From assembly GCA_041653875.1 (NCBI GenBank), contig JBAZEM010000008.1, positions 1-64,000 of the forward strand: DNA of 64,000 bases, in the 5' to 3' direction. Origin of the DNA: VSJD01 sp041653875 (GTDB taxonomy: Bacteria; Verrucomicrobiota; Kiritimatiellia; JAAZAB01). Under the pieces are notes generated by a model, which saw only the letters and a program-made list of their open reading frames with translations, did not search any database and was not told the origin of the DNA. The position numbers and the translations under genes are program-made. Positions 41,974 through 50,889 of this stretch are shown one piece after another. Within the stretch, counting starts at the first letter, position 1, and each line of letters starts with the position of its first letter.

Positions 41974-43035
41974 TTGAACTCAGCATTGCACGTTGCGTTG
42001 GTTTTTACATCCAAGAAAAAAGCGCATGAGGTATCGGTTGTTCGTCGTCCCGGCGAGGTGGTGACAGGCGACGACGACGAACCGCCGGACTTATTGGCGG
42101 AATACGACACCGAGGAAACCATTTCCGCGGTGGAGTCCGCCCTTTCGCGACGGTATCGCGTCTCGCGGGTGGAAGGCGATGTGCGCGCTTATGAGCGCCT
42201 GCGCAAACTGCATCCCGATCTCGTCTTCAATATCTCCGAAGGATTTGCGGGGCCGAACCGCGAATCCCACATCCCCATTCTTTGTGAAATCCTGGGATTG
42301 GCTTACACCGGGTCCGATGCCTTGACGCTCGGTATCTGTCTCGACAAGGCGCGCGCCAAGGAAATTTTGGCGTATCATCGGATCCCCACGGCGCGGTTCG
42401 AGGTCGTGGCGCCGGGCGCAGCCGCCGTCCTGCCGGCCTCTTTCCGTCTGCCCGCACTGGTCAAGCCTCTGCGGGAAGGATCTTCCATGGGCATCCGCAA
42501 CGACAGTCTGGTCAGGACCCGCGCCCAGTTGCGCGCGCGTGTCCGCGCAATTCATCGCGTGTATCGTCAGCCGGCATTGGTCGAAGAATTCCTGCCCGGC
42601 CGCGAATTTACCGTGGGTGTCCTGGGCAATGCGCCCGCTTACGAGATTCTGCCCCTGGTGGAGATCGATCATAGCGTGCTCCCGAGGGGCGCGAACCGCG
42701 TCTATGGGTATGAGGCCAAGTGGGTGTGGGACGATCCGGCCAAGCCCCTGCCGATCCTGGTCTGTCCCGCCAAAATCCCGGACGCGCTTGCCAAACGCAT
42801 CCGCGCGCTGGTCGTCCGGACGTTGGCGGTCCTGGGTGTCCGCGACTGGGCCAGGGTTGACCTGCGCTTGGATGCGGAGGGCAATCCGCATGTGTTGGAA
42901 TTGAATCCGTTGCCCGGCATCCTGCCGGATCCCGGCGAGAATTCGGCCCTGCCGGCGGCGGCGCGCGCGGCGGGCCATTGTTACGCCGAGCTGATTTTGA
43001 AAGTGGCCGCGATCGCTTTGCGGCGCCAGACTTGA
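41974..43035 (+). CDS. D-alanine-D-alanine-ligase-like ATP-grasp enzyme (1)
   Basis: 353 aa. Ddl-like ATP-grasp: FNISEGFAGPNRESHIPILCEILGL, ATP-binding LVKPLREGSSMGI, VEEFLPGREFTVGVLG, and the Mg-binding ARVDLRLDAEGNPHVLELNPLPG. It ligates an amino-acid-like carboxylate with an amine using ATP. The start is TTG at 41974 after a strong GGAGGGGG. It overlaps the next gene by 1 nt (TGATG). A cell-wall Ddl role is unlikely given the KamA/GNAT neighbours, so an unknown dipeptide-like bond is inferred. Confidence 0.88.
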   Translation: MNSALHVALVFTSKKKAHEVSVVRRPGEVVTGDDDEPPDLLAEYDTEETISAVESALSRRYRVSRVEGDVRAYERLRKLHPDLVFNISEGFAGPNRESHIPILCEILGLAYTGSDALTLGICLDKARAKEILAYHRIPTARFEVVAPGAAAVLPASFRLPALVKPLREGSSMGIRNDSLVRTRAQLRARVRAIHRVYRQPALVEEFLPGREFTVGVLGNAPAYEILPLVEIDHSVLPRGANRVYGYEAKWVWDDPAKPLPILVCPAKIPDALAKRIRALVVRTLAVLGVRDWARVDLRLDAEGNPHVLELNPLPGILPDPGENSALPAAARAAGHCYAELILKVAAIALRRQT

Positions 43036-44048
43036 TGAATACTCGTTCGATAGTCGTGGGGATTTTATACAATGCCTTCGAGCCGGGTTTGGGCCGGCCG
43101 AAGGAGACGCTTTCCGAGCGCGCCGTGGAAACCGCCGCCCGGCAGGCGGGCGCGGCGCTTCAGGCGCGCGGGTATCGGCTCCAGTGGATTCCCGTTCGCG
43201 ATCGCATTGAAGAGATTGTCGCGCCGCTCCGCCGCCGGCGCCCCGCGGCGGTTGTCAACCTGTGCGAGGGGTTCCGCGGCCGTTCGGCCTATGAGGCGCA
43301 AGTGGCGGGCCTGTTGGAACTGCTGGACATTCCCTTTACCGGCAACAGCTCGTTCGCGCTGTCTCAGTGTCACGATAAATTCAAGACCAATGCCATTTTA
43401 AAAGCCGGCGGATTGCCGACCCCGCCGAGCTGGCTTGTCGAGGATGAGCGCCAACTGCCCGCCGCCGTCCGGTTTCCGCTGATCGTGAAGCCCAATTGCG
43501 AGGACGCCAGCATCGGGATTTATCCCGATTCCGTGGTGCGAACCCGCCCGGCCTTGCGCAAGCAGGTGGCGCGCGTGCTGGCGGCCTATGACCAGCCGGC
43601 GCTGGTCGAAAGTTTCGTGAACGGGCGGGAAATCAATGTGGCCATGGTGGAGGATCCCGCGCCGCGCGTCCTGCCGCTTGCGGAGATTTTGTTTCGGAAC
43701 TATCCCCCCGGCTTGCCGCGCATTGTGGGCTACGACGCCAAGTGGCGTTGCGCGCATCCGACCTATCGGGGCACGCTGCCGGTATGTCCGGCGCAGGTCG
43801 CGCCGGTTTTGGCGCAGCGGCTGGCGCGCTACGCCCGGCAGGCTTGGCGGATATTGAATTTGCGCGGCTATGCGCGCGTGGATTTCCGGCTGGATGCGCG
43901 CGCGCGCCCCTATATTTTGGAAGTTAATCCCAATCCCGACACGTCGCGCGCGGCGGGTCTGGCGCGCTCCTTGGCGGCGGCGGGCGTGGCCTACGAGGAT
44001 TTCTGGCGGAGCCAGGTGCGCCTGGCGTTGAAAAAAAATAAAGGCTAA
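43035..44048 (+). CDS. D-alanine-D-alanine-ligase-like ATP-grasp enzyme (2)
   Basis: 337 aa, a divergent paralogue of the preceding gene. Motifs: VVNLCEGFRGRSAYEAQVAG, GIPFTGNSS-like LDIPFTGNSSFALSQCHDK, LIVKPNCEDASIGI, LVESFVNGREINVAMV, and ARVDFRLDARARPYILEVNPNPD. The start ATG overlaps the upstream stop by one base. It ends 2 nt before the GNAT start. Two different ATP-grasps in tandem suggest sequential ligations. Confidence 0.88.
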   Translation: MNTRSIVVGILYNAFEPGLGRPKETLSERAVETAARQAGAALQARGYRLQWIPVRDRIEEIVAPLRRRRPAAVVNLCEGFRGRSAYEAQVAGLLELLDIPFTGNSSFALSQCHDKFKTNAILKAGGLPTPPSWLVEDERQLPAAVRFPLIVKPNCEDASIGIYPDSVVRTRPALRKQVARVLAAYDQPALVESFVNGREINVAMVEDPAPRVLPLAEILFRNYPPGLPRIVGYDAKWRCAHPTYRGTLPVCPAQVAPVLAQRLARYARQAWRILNLRGYARVDFRLDARARPYILEVNPNPDTSRAAGLARSLAAAGVAYEDFWRSQVRLALKKNKG

Positions 44049-44050
44049 TC

Positions 44051-44539
44051 ATGAAAATCCGACCGATAAGCGCAAAGGATCGCCAGGCGGTTTTAGATCT
44101 GATTCATTCGACCGGCGTGTTCACGAAGGAAGAAGAACAGGTGGCGACGGAAATAATCGATATTTACCTTAATAAGCCCGGCCAGCGCGATTATATCACC
44201 GAGGTGGTTGAAAACGAGCAGGGCGCCATCGTGGGTTACGTGTGCTATGGATCCAGACCCATGACGGAAGGCGTCGTGGATTTATACTGGCTGGCCGTCC
44301 ATCCCGGCAAACACCGGCAGGGTTACGGCAAGGCCTTGGTGCAATGGTTGGAAAAAACAGTTCGGGAACAAAAAGGAAGATTGATCTTGATCGAGACTTC
44401 ATCCAAGGATAAGTACGCGCCGACGCGTCATTTTTATCAGCGCATGGGCTATGTGGAAAACGCGCGTATTCGCGATTTCTACCGCCCCGGCGACGATCTT
44501 GTGATCTACGGCAAGTATCTCAAACCGGAGGACGCTTAA
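44051..44539 (+). CDS. GNAT family N-acetyltransferase
   Basis: 162 aa. The acetyl-CoA-binding motif GKHRQGYGKALVQWLE (R/QxxGxA) lies near residue 95, and EVVENEQGAIVGYVCY, DLYWLAVHP and FYQRMGYVENARIRDFY are typical. AAAGG lies before the ATG. It sits between an ATP-grasp and a lysine aminomutase gene. An acetylation of beta-lysine or a lysine-derived amine is plausible by analogy with AblB, but the protein is much shorter than AblB and the substrate is unproven. Confidence 0.88.
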   Translation: MKIRPISAKDRQAVLDLIHSTGVFTKEEEQVATEIIDIYLNKPGQRDYITEVVENEQGAIVGYVCYGSRPMTEGVVDLYWLAVHPGKHRQGYGKALVQWLEKTVREQKGRLILIETSSKDKYAPTRHFYQRMGYVENARIRDFYRPGDDLVIYGKYLKPEDA

Positions 44540-44540
44540 C

Positions 44541-45713
44541 ATGGAACGATGGCAAAAGCTGTTGCAAAAGAGTCTGACGACGGCGGAAGAAGTGGCCGAA
44601 GTGTTCGGCCTCAATGTGGATGAGATCCGCCGGGTAGCCGGCGCCTTCCGCATCCGCATCAATCCCTACTACCTGAGTCTGATCAAGGCCAAGGGGGACC
44701 CCTTGTACCGTCAAATGGTGCCCGATGTCCGCGAGTTGGAGGGGACTTGCGGCTTGGCGGACCCGCTGGCCGAGGACCAGGAGTCGCCTGTGCCGGGGAT
44801 TGTGCATCGCTATCCCGACCGCGTCCTGTTCCTGGTCTCGCACGAGTGCGCCTCCTATTGCCGTTTTTGCACCCGCAAGCGCATGGTCGGCGATTTCCAT
44901 AAAATGCATCCGCAATTCATCGAGAACGGGCTGGCCTATATCCGCCGGCATTCGGAAATCCGCGATGTGATCGTATCGGGCGGCGATCCGCTCCTGCTCT
45001 CCGATGAGCGCCTGGAAGGCATTCTCGGACAACTGCGCGCGATTCCCCACGTGGAAATCATCCGCATCGGGACCCGCGTGCCTTGCGTATTGCCCCAGCG
45101 CGTGACCGCCAAGCTGGCGCGGATGTTGAAGAAATATCACCCGCTCTTCATGAACGTGCATTTCAATCACCCGGACGAAATTACGCCGCAGTCGGCCAAG
45201 GCCCTTAACCGGCTGGCCGATGCCGGCATCCCGCTGGGGACCCAGACGGTCTTGTTGAAGGGCGTCAACGACGATCCGGTCGTGATGCGTTCTCTCATGC
45301 AGAAACTGCTGGCCTGCCGCGTGCGGCCGTATTACATCTATCAGGCCGACCAGGTCGCCGGCACGGAGCACCTGCGCACGACCGTGGCCAAGGGATTGGA
45401 AGTCATCAAAGGTCTGCGGGGCTGGACCTCGGGCCTGGCGGTGCCGCACTTTGTCATCGACACCCCGGGCGGCGGCGGCAAAGTGCCGCTTCTGCCCGAC
45501 TATTTGGAGACCATGACCGACAAGGAAGTGGTTCTGCGCAATTATGAAGGCAAGCAGTTCGTGTATGAGCAGGTCCAAGCCGGAAATGTGCCGGCCGCGC
45601 CGCAACCGAAAGTCCCCACGCCGCTGGAAACCTGGACCCTGAAAGAACAGGCCCGCCGGCGGCAAGAGCCCCGCGACGTTATCGTGGCGCCCGCTCCGGT
45701 TGCGCGGGGATAA
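44541..45713 (+). CDS. kamA: Lysine 2,3-aminomutase (KamA family radical SAM enzyme)
   Basis: 390 aa. Radical-SAM cluster motif CASYCRFCTRKR (Cys103, Cys107, Cys110) and the PLP lysine in TPGGGGKVPLLPD (Lys314). Converts L-alpha-lysine to beta-lysine by 5'-deoxyadenosyl radical chemistry. Length is normal for KamA; EpmB-type enzymes are shorter. GGAGG precedes the ATG at 44541, one base after the GNAT stop. The C-terminal tail (PLETWTLKEQARRRQEPRD) is charged. It may instead act on a related amino acid. Confidence 0.92.
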   Translation: MERWQKLLQKSLTTAEEVAEVFGLNVDEIRRVAGAFRIRINPYYLSLIKAKGDPLYRQMVPDVRELEGTCGLADPLAEDQESPVPGIVHRYPDRVLFLVSHECASYCRFCTRKRMVGDFHKMHPQFIENGLAYIRRHSEIRDVIVSGGDPLLLSDERLEGILGQLRAIPHVEIIRIGTRVPCVLPQRVTAKLARMLKKYHPLFMNVHFNHPDEITPQSAKALNRLADAGIPLGTQTVLLKGVNDDPVVMRSLMQKLLACRVRPYYIYQADQVAGTEHLRTTVAKGLEVIKGLRGWTSGLAVPHFVIDTPGGGGKVPLLPDYLETMTDKEVVLRNYEGKQFVYEQVQAGNVPAAPQPKVPTPLETWTLKEQARRRQEPRDVIVAPAPVARG

Positions 45714-45726
45714 GGGCCTTATAACT

Positions 45727-45817
45727 CAGTAGTCAGAAGACAGAATACAGAACGAAATGCCCATGCCGGCTTTCCTCATTCTGAATCCTGACTACTGACT
45801 TCTGTATTCTGCTCGAA
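45727..45817. repeat. Word tracts (AGTCAGAAGACAGAATAC / ATTCTGAATCCTGACTACTG)
   Basis: ACTCAGTAGTCAGAAGACAG and AATACAGAAC are answered by CATTCTGAATCCTGACTACT and GACTTCTGTATTCTG. The reverse tract encodes the last residues (EYRSQ) of IspG. It shares edge sequence with the MITE-like elements at 2370 and 51372. Confidence 0.8.
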
Positions 45818-46922
45818 GAAATGCGCGCACCTCTCGGACAACCGCAGTCACAATTTGTTCTTCCTTCACCGTGGCCTTGTGCGTTCCACCCACATAAAGC
45901 GCCGCCTTGCCCTTGCCGCCGGCGATGGCGATATCCGCCTCGCGGGCTTCCCCGGGGCCGTTTACCATACAGCCCATGATCGCCACTGCCGGCCACTTCG
46001 CCGGCCGGCGGGCGTCCGGAAATTCGCGCGCCAGTTTGTCTAATTCTTCTTCGACCCGGTGGGCGAGCGCGATGACGTCAAGCTCAACTCTGCCGCAGGT
46101 GGGGCAGGAAATGACGGCGGGGCCGGTCGGCCGCAGTCCAAGCGCGCGCAGGAGCTCCAAGCCCGCTTTTATTTCCCGCAACGGGTGTTCGGTCAGCGAA
46201 ACGCGGAGCGTATCGCCGATCCCCTCCGCCAGCAGGATGCCCAGGGCTGTGGCCGAGCGCACCGCGCCGGTGAGGAGTGTGCCGGCCTCGGTCACGCCCA
46301 GGTGCAGGGGGTAGTCGGTGGCTTTCGCCAGGAGGCGGTAGGCCTGGACCGTGCGCGCCGCGTCCGAGGCCTTCACCGAGATTTTAATTTCGCGGTAGTC
46401 GAGTTTTTCCAGGATGCGCGCGTGCTTAATGGCGCTGGCCACGAGCGCTTTGGCCGTGGCGCCGCCGTATCTCGCCAGAATTTCTTTTTCCAGCGAGCCG
46501 GCATTGACGCCGATCCGGATGGGGACTTTGCGCTCGCGCGCGGCGCGGACCACTTCGCGCACATTGGCGCTGGAACCGATGTTGCCGGGATTGATCCGCA
46601 GGCCGTCCACGCCCGCGGCCAAGGCCTGGAGGGCCAGGCGGTAATTAAAATGGATGTCGGCCACGAGCGGAATGCGGATTGCCCGGCGAATGGCGGCCAG
46701 CGCGCGCGCGGCGTCTTCGTCCGGCACGGCCACGCGAACGATGTCGCAGCCCGCGCGCTCCAATTCGCGGATTTGGGCAATTGTGGCGCGGGCGTCGCGC
46801 GTGTCGGTCTTGGTCATGGTCTGGACCGTCAACGCCGCGCCGCCGCCCACCGCCACGGCGCCCACGTAAATCCGCCGTGTTTTCCGCCGCGCCGCCAGGA
46901 TGGATGGAGTTGCAATAGGCAT
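45792..46922 (-). CDS. ispG: 4-hydroxy-3-methylbut-2-enyl diphosphate synthase (flavodoxin/ferredoxin)
   Basis: 376 aa. Penultimate enzyme of the MEP isoprenoid pathway, reducing MEcPP to HMBPP with a [4Fe-4S] cluster. Motifs: VGGGAALTVQTMTKTDTRDA, VADIHFNYRLALQAL, GINAGS-like IGVNAGSLEKEIL, ISCPTCGRVELD (two Cys) and MGCMVNGPGEAREADI (third Cys and Glu ligand). This shorter form lacks the middle TIM-like insert seen in plants. The last 5 residues (EYRSQ) are read from the repeat tract. No strong Shine-Dalgarno at the ATG. Confidence 0.96.
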   Translation of the reverse strand: MPIATPSILAARRKTRRIYVGAVAVGGGAALTVQTMTKTDTRDARATIAQIRELERAGCDIVRVAVPDEDAARALAAIRRAIRIPLVADIHFNYRLALQALAAGVDGLRINPGNIGSSANVREVVRAARERKVPIRIGVNAGSLEKEILARYGGATAKALVASAIKHARILEKLDYREIKISVKASDAARTVQAYRLLAKATDYPLHLGVTEAGTLLTGAVRSATALGILLAEGIGDTLRVSLTEHPLREIKAGLELLRALGLRPTGPAVISCPTCGRVELDVIALAHRVEEELDKLAREFPDARRPAKWPAVAIMGCMVNGPGEAREADIAIAGGKGKAALYVGGTHKATVKEEQIVTAVVREVRAFLRAEYRSQ

Positions 46923-47014
46923 GATCCGATAAAAGGCGGTGCCGCCGATCCGAGCTATTGTTGCTCCTGTGTTAATTCTCGCGCGTCTTGTTCTTGGCCA
47001 ATCCTTCAGGACAA

Positions 47015-48082
47015 TCAGGCGGTAAAATCGGTTTTAATTTGCCGCCAGGCAACGGTGCGCCGGATCGCTTCGCGCAAATCGAAGGTTTGGCGCAAGCCCA
47101 GTTCCAGGGCGCATCTTTGAACGGACGGCACATAGCGCTCGGGTTTTTTTTGCGCTTGCCCATCGACTCCGCCCGGGGCCGGGGCAATCGCAACCCGCGG
47201 CGCGGGGTGAAAACAGCCGGCGGCTTGATGCGCCAATTCCGCAATCGTTATCCCGTTTTCCGAGCCGACATTGTATGGACGGCATGGTTCGCCTTTGCAC
47301 AGAATAGTCCATAACCAGATCGCCAAGTCGGCCGCATACAAATATGAACGATACGGCGTGCCATCGCCTTTGACTTGGATCGGCCCGCCGCGCAGTCCAT
47401 CGCGGATAAAATTGCCAACGGCAAAATGGGCATCCAAAGGCAGATATGGTCCCACGAACGCGAACCCCCGGGCGATTTTGGGCTCAAGGCCATGCTGTTT
47501 GGCATATAGGCCGCAAAGCAGTTCGGCGGCGCGTTTGCCTTCCCCATAGGCCGACTTGGTATCCAACGGATCGGGGCCGCCATGGTAGCCTTCCGGAATA
47601 TGCGTCATTTCCGGCGGTTGGCGGCCATAGACAGCGCCGGAACTGGCAAGCAAAACTTTCCCGGCCCCGGCTTGGACGGCGAAATCCAGCGCCCGACGCG
47701 TGCCCGCGACGATGGTGTCGAACATCAGCAAGGGGTTTGCGGCGTTCAATTTTACGCTGGCTTCGGTGGCCGCGTGGATCACATGACTGAACGGCCCTTC
47801 GGGGAACGCAAAGTTGCGAATATCGCCGGCATGGAAACTAATCGCCGGGTGGTTTGCCAGGTGCGGCGCCTTGTGCGCAAACGCCTCGGGCTTGCGGGTC
47901 AGAACCACGGCCCGGACATTCAGGCCCAGTTTGTCATTGGCCCAAGCCAGGCTCTCCAACAGCCAGCATCCGAAAAAACCGGTCCCGCCGGTGATAAAAA
48001 GACGCCGGCCGCGGAGTTCATCCCACAGTCCCTGAGTATGCGCAAGGATATGATCCAGGTCGGATTTGAGCGGATTATCCAT
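47015..48082 (-). CDS. NAD-dependent epimerase/dehydratase, probably the CDP-dideoxyhexose-forming reductase/epimerase
   Basis: 355-aa extended SDR. NAD-binding TGGTGFFGCWLLES, active-site LLASSGAVYG and Tyr/Lys in SAYGEGKRAAE. It is the last gene of the rfbF-rfbG-rfbH operon, where the partner usually makes CDP-paratose (RfbS) or CDP-abequose (RfbJ). Which sugar is formed cannot be told. The ATG at 48082 is chosen because AAGG precedes it and the downstream N-terminus (MDNPLKSDLDHILAH) fits. The frame further upstream is repeat-like. Confidence 0.85.
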   Translation of the reverse strand: MDNPLKSDLDHILAHTQGLWDELRGRRLFITGGTGFFGCWLLESLAWANDKLGLNVRAVVLTRKPEAFAHKAPHLANHPAISFHAGDIRNFAFPEGPFSHVIHAATEASVKLNAANPLLMFDTIVAGTRRALDFAVQAGAGKVLLASSGAVYGRQPPEMTHIPEGYHGGPDPLDTKSAYGEGKRAAELLCGLYAKQHGLEPKIARGFAFVGPYLPLDAHFAVGNFIRDGLRGGPIQVKGDGTPYRSYLYAADLAIWLWTILCKGEPCRPYNVGSENGITIAELAHQAAGCFHPAPRVAIAPAPGGVDGQAQKKPERYVPSVQRCALELGLRQTFDLREAIRRTVAWRQIKTDFTA

Positions 48083-48155
48083 TGCTATAACCTTGAATAC
48101 CGAGTTTCCTCTCGCCAAGCCGCCAAGGTGCGCCAAATTTTCGGGCGATAATTCT

Positions 48156-49775
48156 TTATGCAGAACGATTGACTGCGGCCCGGATGGTTTGAACCATATA
48201 AGAGATCGTCTGCTCCGTCATGCCCGGGTACACGCCGACCCAGAATGTGTCACGCATGATTCGATCGGTGTTGGTCAATTCGCCGATAACCCGGTAACCC
48301 CGGCCCTCTTTGCGCATCTCGTCGAAACACGGGTGTTTGACCAAATTGCCGGCAAAGAGCATCCGGGTTTGAATGCCTTTGGTTTCCAGATGCTTGACAA
48401 TTTTGTCCCGGCTGATGCCGGTTTCTTCCCTCAGCGTCAGCAGAAATCCAAACCAGCTCGGATCGGCGTTGGCCGCCAGTTGCGGCAGAATAAAGATATC
48501 GGCAAGGTCGGCCAGGCCATCGCGCAGCAATTTCCAGTTCCGTTTGCGTGCGGCAATAAAACCGGGCAGTTTGGCTAATTGGGCGCATCCCACGGCGGCC
48601 TGCATCTCGGTGGCTTTCAGGTTGTACCCGAAATGCGAATACACGTATTTGTGGTCATAGCCGGGGGGCAGTTCGCCAAACTGCTGTCCGAACCGGCGGC
48701 CGCAGGTATTGTCATGGCCGGAGGCGCACCAGCAGTCGCGCCCCCAATCCCGAAACGATTCCACCAGGCGCTTGAGCGCAGTGTCGTTGGTATAGACCGC
48801 CCCGCCTTCGCCCATGGTCATATGATGCGGCGGATAAAAACTGGACGTGCCGAGGTCGCCCATGGTTCCGGTATATCGCCAGATGCCGTCGTATTGGCAG
48901 CGCGAACCCAACGCATCGCAGTTATCTTCAATCAGCCAAAGACGATGCCGATCGCAGAATTTCCTGACCGTCTCAAGATCGAAGGGATTCCCGAGCGTAT
49001 GCGCAAGCATGACGGCCTTGGACTTGCTGGAGAGCGCTTTGTCCAATTGCGCGCAGTCGATGTTATATGAGGGAAGCGCCACGTCCACAAAAACAGGCGT
49101 CGCGCCATACTGGATAATGGGCGCAACGGTCGTGGGGAAAGCGGCCGCCACCGTAATGACCTCGTCGCCCCGCCGGATGCGCCGGTCACCCAGCTTGGGC
49201 GAAGTCAGCGCCATGAACGCCAGCAGGTTGGCCGACGATCCGGAATTCACAAGGGAGCAATGTTCGATTCCAAGGAATCCGGCGAATTCCTTCTCGAACT
49301 GCTCCGCATAACGGCCGGCGGTCAGCCAGAAGTCGAGGGAAGAGTCAACCAGATTGCCGATTTCCTTTTCGTCGAACACCCGGCCGGCGTAAGAAATCCG
49401 GTCGCCGGCGGTAAAAGCGGGTTTTGGCCTATGCTTGATTGCATAGTGCTTCACTGCCGCGCTAATGACGCGCGCGCGCAATACTTTTTCAAGGAACGCT
49501 TCCGAGACCGAAGCCAGTTCCTTGATAATGCGGTTCTTGGCCAGTGGATAGCATTTGTCCAAACAAAGGACGGATTCGGGAGAAAGGGCGCCGGACGCGA
49601 CGGCATCGGCGGTCAATCCAATTGTCTTACCGCCCGGGCAATCGCGCGCCGTTGCTATAAGCAAAAACTCGATGTCTCCGTCCGGTTCGCCAAGGGCCAA
49701 GGCGCGGCATGTCTTGTGCGCCGGCTCATTGGCAAACGGAAATGCGATCTCGAATATTTTCCCTCGATAGGTCAT
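48156..49775 (-). CDS. rfbH: CDP-4-keto-6-deoxyglucose 3-dehydratase (RfbH) with N-terminal PemK/MazF-like domain
   Basis: 539 aa, about 100 more than usual RfbH. Residues about 115-535 are RfbH: GRVFDEKEIGNLVDSSLDFW, SLVNSGSSANLLA, His instead of Lys in SSFYPPHHMTMGEGGAV (PLP kept without Schiff base), and the [2Fe-2S] cysteines in RDCWCASGHDNTCGRR. Residues 1-110 resemble PemK/MazF toxins: FEIAFPFANEPAHKTCRALA and LSPESVLCLDKCYPLAKNRI. It removes the C3 hydroxyl in CDP-dideoxyhexose synthesis. The start is the ATG at 49775; the prior gene ends 23 nt earlier. Confidence 0.88.
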   Translation of the reverse strand: MTYRGKIFEIAFPFANEPAHKTCRALALGEPDGDIEFLLIATARDCPGGKTIGLTADAVASGALSPESVLCLDKCYPLAKNRIIKELASVSEAFLEKVLRARVISAAVKHYAIKHRPKPAFTAGDRISYAGRVFDEKEIGNLVDSSLDFWLTAGRYAEQFEKEFAGFLGIEHCSLVNSGSSANLLAFMALTSPKLGDRRIRRGDEVITVAAAFPTTVAPIIQYGATPVFVDVALPSYNIDCAQLDKALSSKSKAVMLAHTLGNPFDLETVRKFCDRHRLWLIEDNCDALGSRCQYDGIWRYTGTMGDLGTSSFYPPHHMTMGEGGAVYTNDTALKRLVESFRDWGRDCWCASGHDNTCGRRFGQQFGELPPGYDHKYVYSHFGYNLKATEMQAAVGCAQLAKLPGFIAARKRNWKLLRDGLADLADIFILPQLAANADPSWFGFLLTLREETGISRDKIVKHLETKGIQTRMLFAGNLVKHPCFDEMRKEGRGYRVIGELTNTDRIMRDTFWVGVYPGMTEQTISYMVQTIRAAVNRSA

Positions 49776-49798
49776 GTCCCGTGTCCCTGCCGTACGAT

Positions 49799-50884
49799 TT
49801 AATCTTTCGCCTTTTCCTCGGAATATTCCTGTATCTGACGCAGGCAAACGCTGCGAACGTCTTTATGACCTTGATAGGCTTTGGCCCATTCGACGGTCTT
49901 CTTGAGCGCATGCTCCAAGTTCCAGCGCGGGCGCCAGCCCAGCTCCGTCCGGGCCTTGGACCAATCCAGTTTCAAATAATGCGCCTCGTGCGGCTGCTCG
50001 TCTTGCTCCACGGCATAAGCCGTTTCAGTCCCCCAGAGCGCGCACAGCTTGGCGACGATCCACTGCACGGGCCGGGCATCGTCATCGTTTGGCCCGAAGT
50101 TCCAGGCGCTTGCGAAGCGTGGGCCTTCCTCGACTAATTTTTGAGCCAGCCGCAGGTAGCCGGAGAGCGGTTCCAGGACATGTTGCCACGGCCTGACGGA
50201 CAAGGGGTTGCGGACCACGATTTTTTCGCCCTTCAACAGCGCCCGAATGCAATCCGGGACCAGGCGGTCAGCGGCCCAATCGCCGCCGCCGACGACGTTG
50301 CCGGCCCGAGCTGTGGCGATGGCCACGCCATGACGCTCGAACTGGTGCGGATTAAAAAAGGAGGCGCGATAGGCGGCGGCGACGATTTCCGAACAGGCCT
50401 TGCTGCTGGAGTAGGGGTCGTAGCCTCCCAAAGGTTCGTTTTCCCGATATCCCCAAAGCCATTCCCGGTTTTCATAACATTTATCGGTGGTCACATTTAC
50501 GACAGCTTGCACGCCTTTGCAGGCGCGCACGGCCTCCAGAAGATTTGCCGTGCCCATGACGTTGACGGCATAGGTTTCGACCGGATTCTTGTAGGATTCG
50601 CGCACCAGCGGCTGGGCCGCCATGTGAATGACGATTTCAGGAGCGGTCGATTGCAATGTCCGTGCCAATGCCGCCGGATCCCGGATATCGGCAATCGTGC
50701 CGGCAACAAGCTTGTTTAGGCCGCATAAGTCATACAAACTCGGGTCCGTCGGCGGAGGCAGGGCGTAACCTGTCACATGGGCGCCCAGCTTATGGAGCCA
50801 GAGTGAGAGCCAGGCGCCTTTGAACCCGGTATGCCCGGTCACCAGCACCCGTTTGCCGCGATAAAAGTCGGAAAGAGCGTTCAT
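49799..50884 (-). CDS. rfbG: CDP-glucose 4,6-dehydratase
   Basis: 361 aa. Converts CDP-D-glucose to CDP-4-keto-6-deoxyglucose. Extended SDR with LVTGHTGFKGAWLSLWLHKL at the N-terminus, HMAAQPLVRESYKNPVETY, VNVTTDKCYENREWLWGYRE, YSSSKACSEIVAAAYR and RAGNVVGGGDWA. It lies 23 nt before rfbH. The leader upstream of the ATG at 50884 is the word tract (AAGTTTAAGTGGC), with no Shine-Dalgarno. Normally rfbF directly precedes rfbG; here 750 bp with an S23-type gene separate them. Confidence 0.95.
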   Translation of the reverse strand: MNALSDFYRGKRVLVTGHTGFKGAWLSLWLHKLGAHVTGYALPPPTDPSLYDLCGLNKLVAGTIADIRDPAALARTLQSTAPEIVIHMAAQPLVRESYKNPVETYAVNVMGTANLLEAVRACKGVQAVVNVTTDKCYENREWLWGYRENEPLGGYDPYSSSKACSEIVAAAYRASFFNPHQFERHGVAIATARAGNVVGGGDWAADRLVPDCIRALLKGEKIVVRNPLSVRPWQHVLEPLSGYLRLAQKLVEEGPRFASAWNFGPNDDDARPVQWIVAKLCALWGTETAYAVEQDEQPHEAHYLKLDWSKARTELGWRPRWNLEHALKKTVEWAKAYQGHKDVRSVCLRQIQEYSEEKAKD

Positions 50885-50889
50885 AAATC

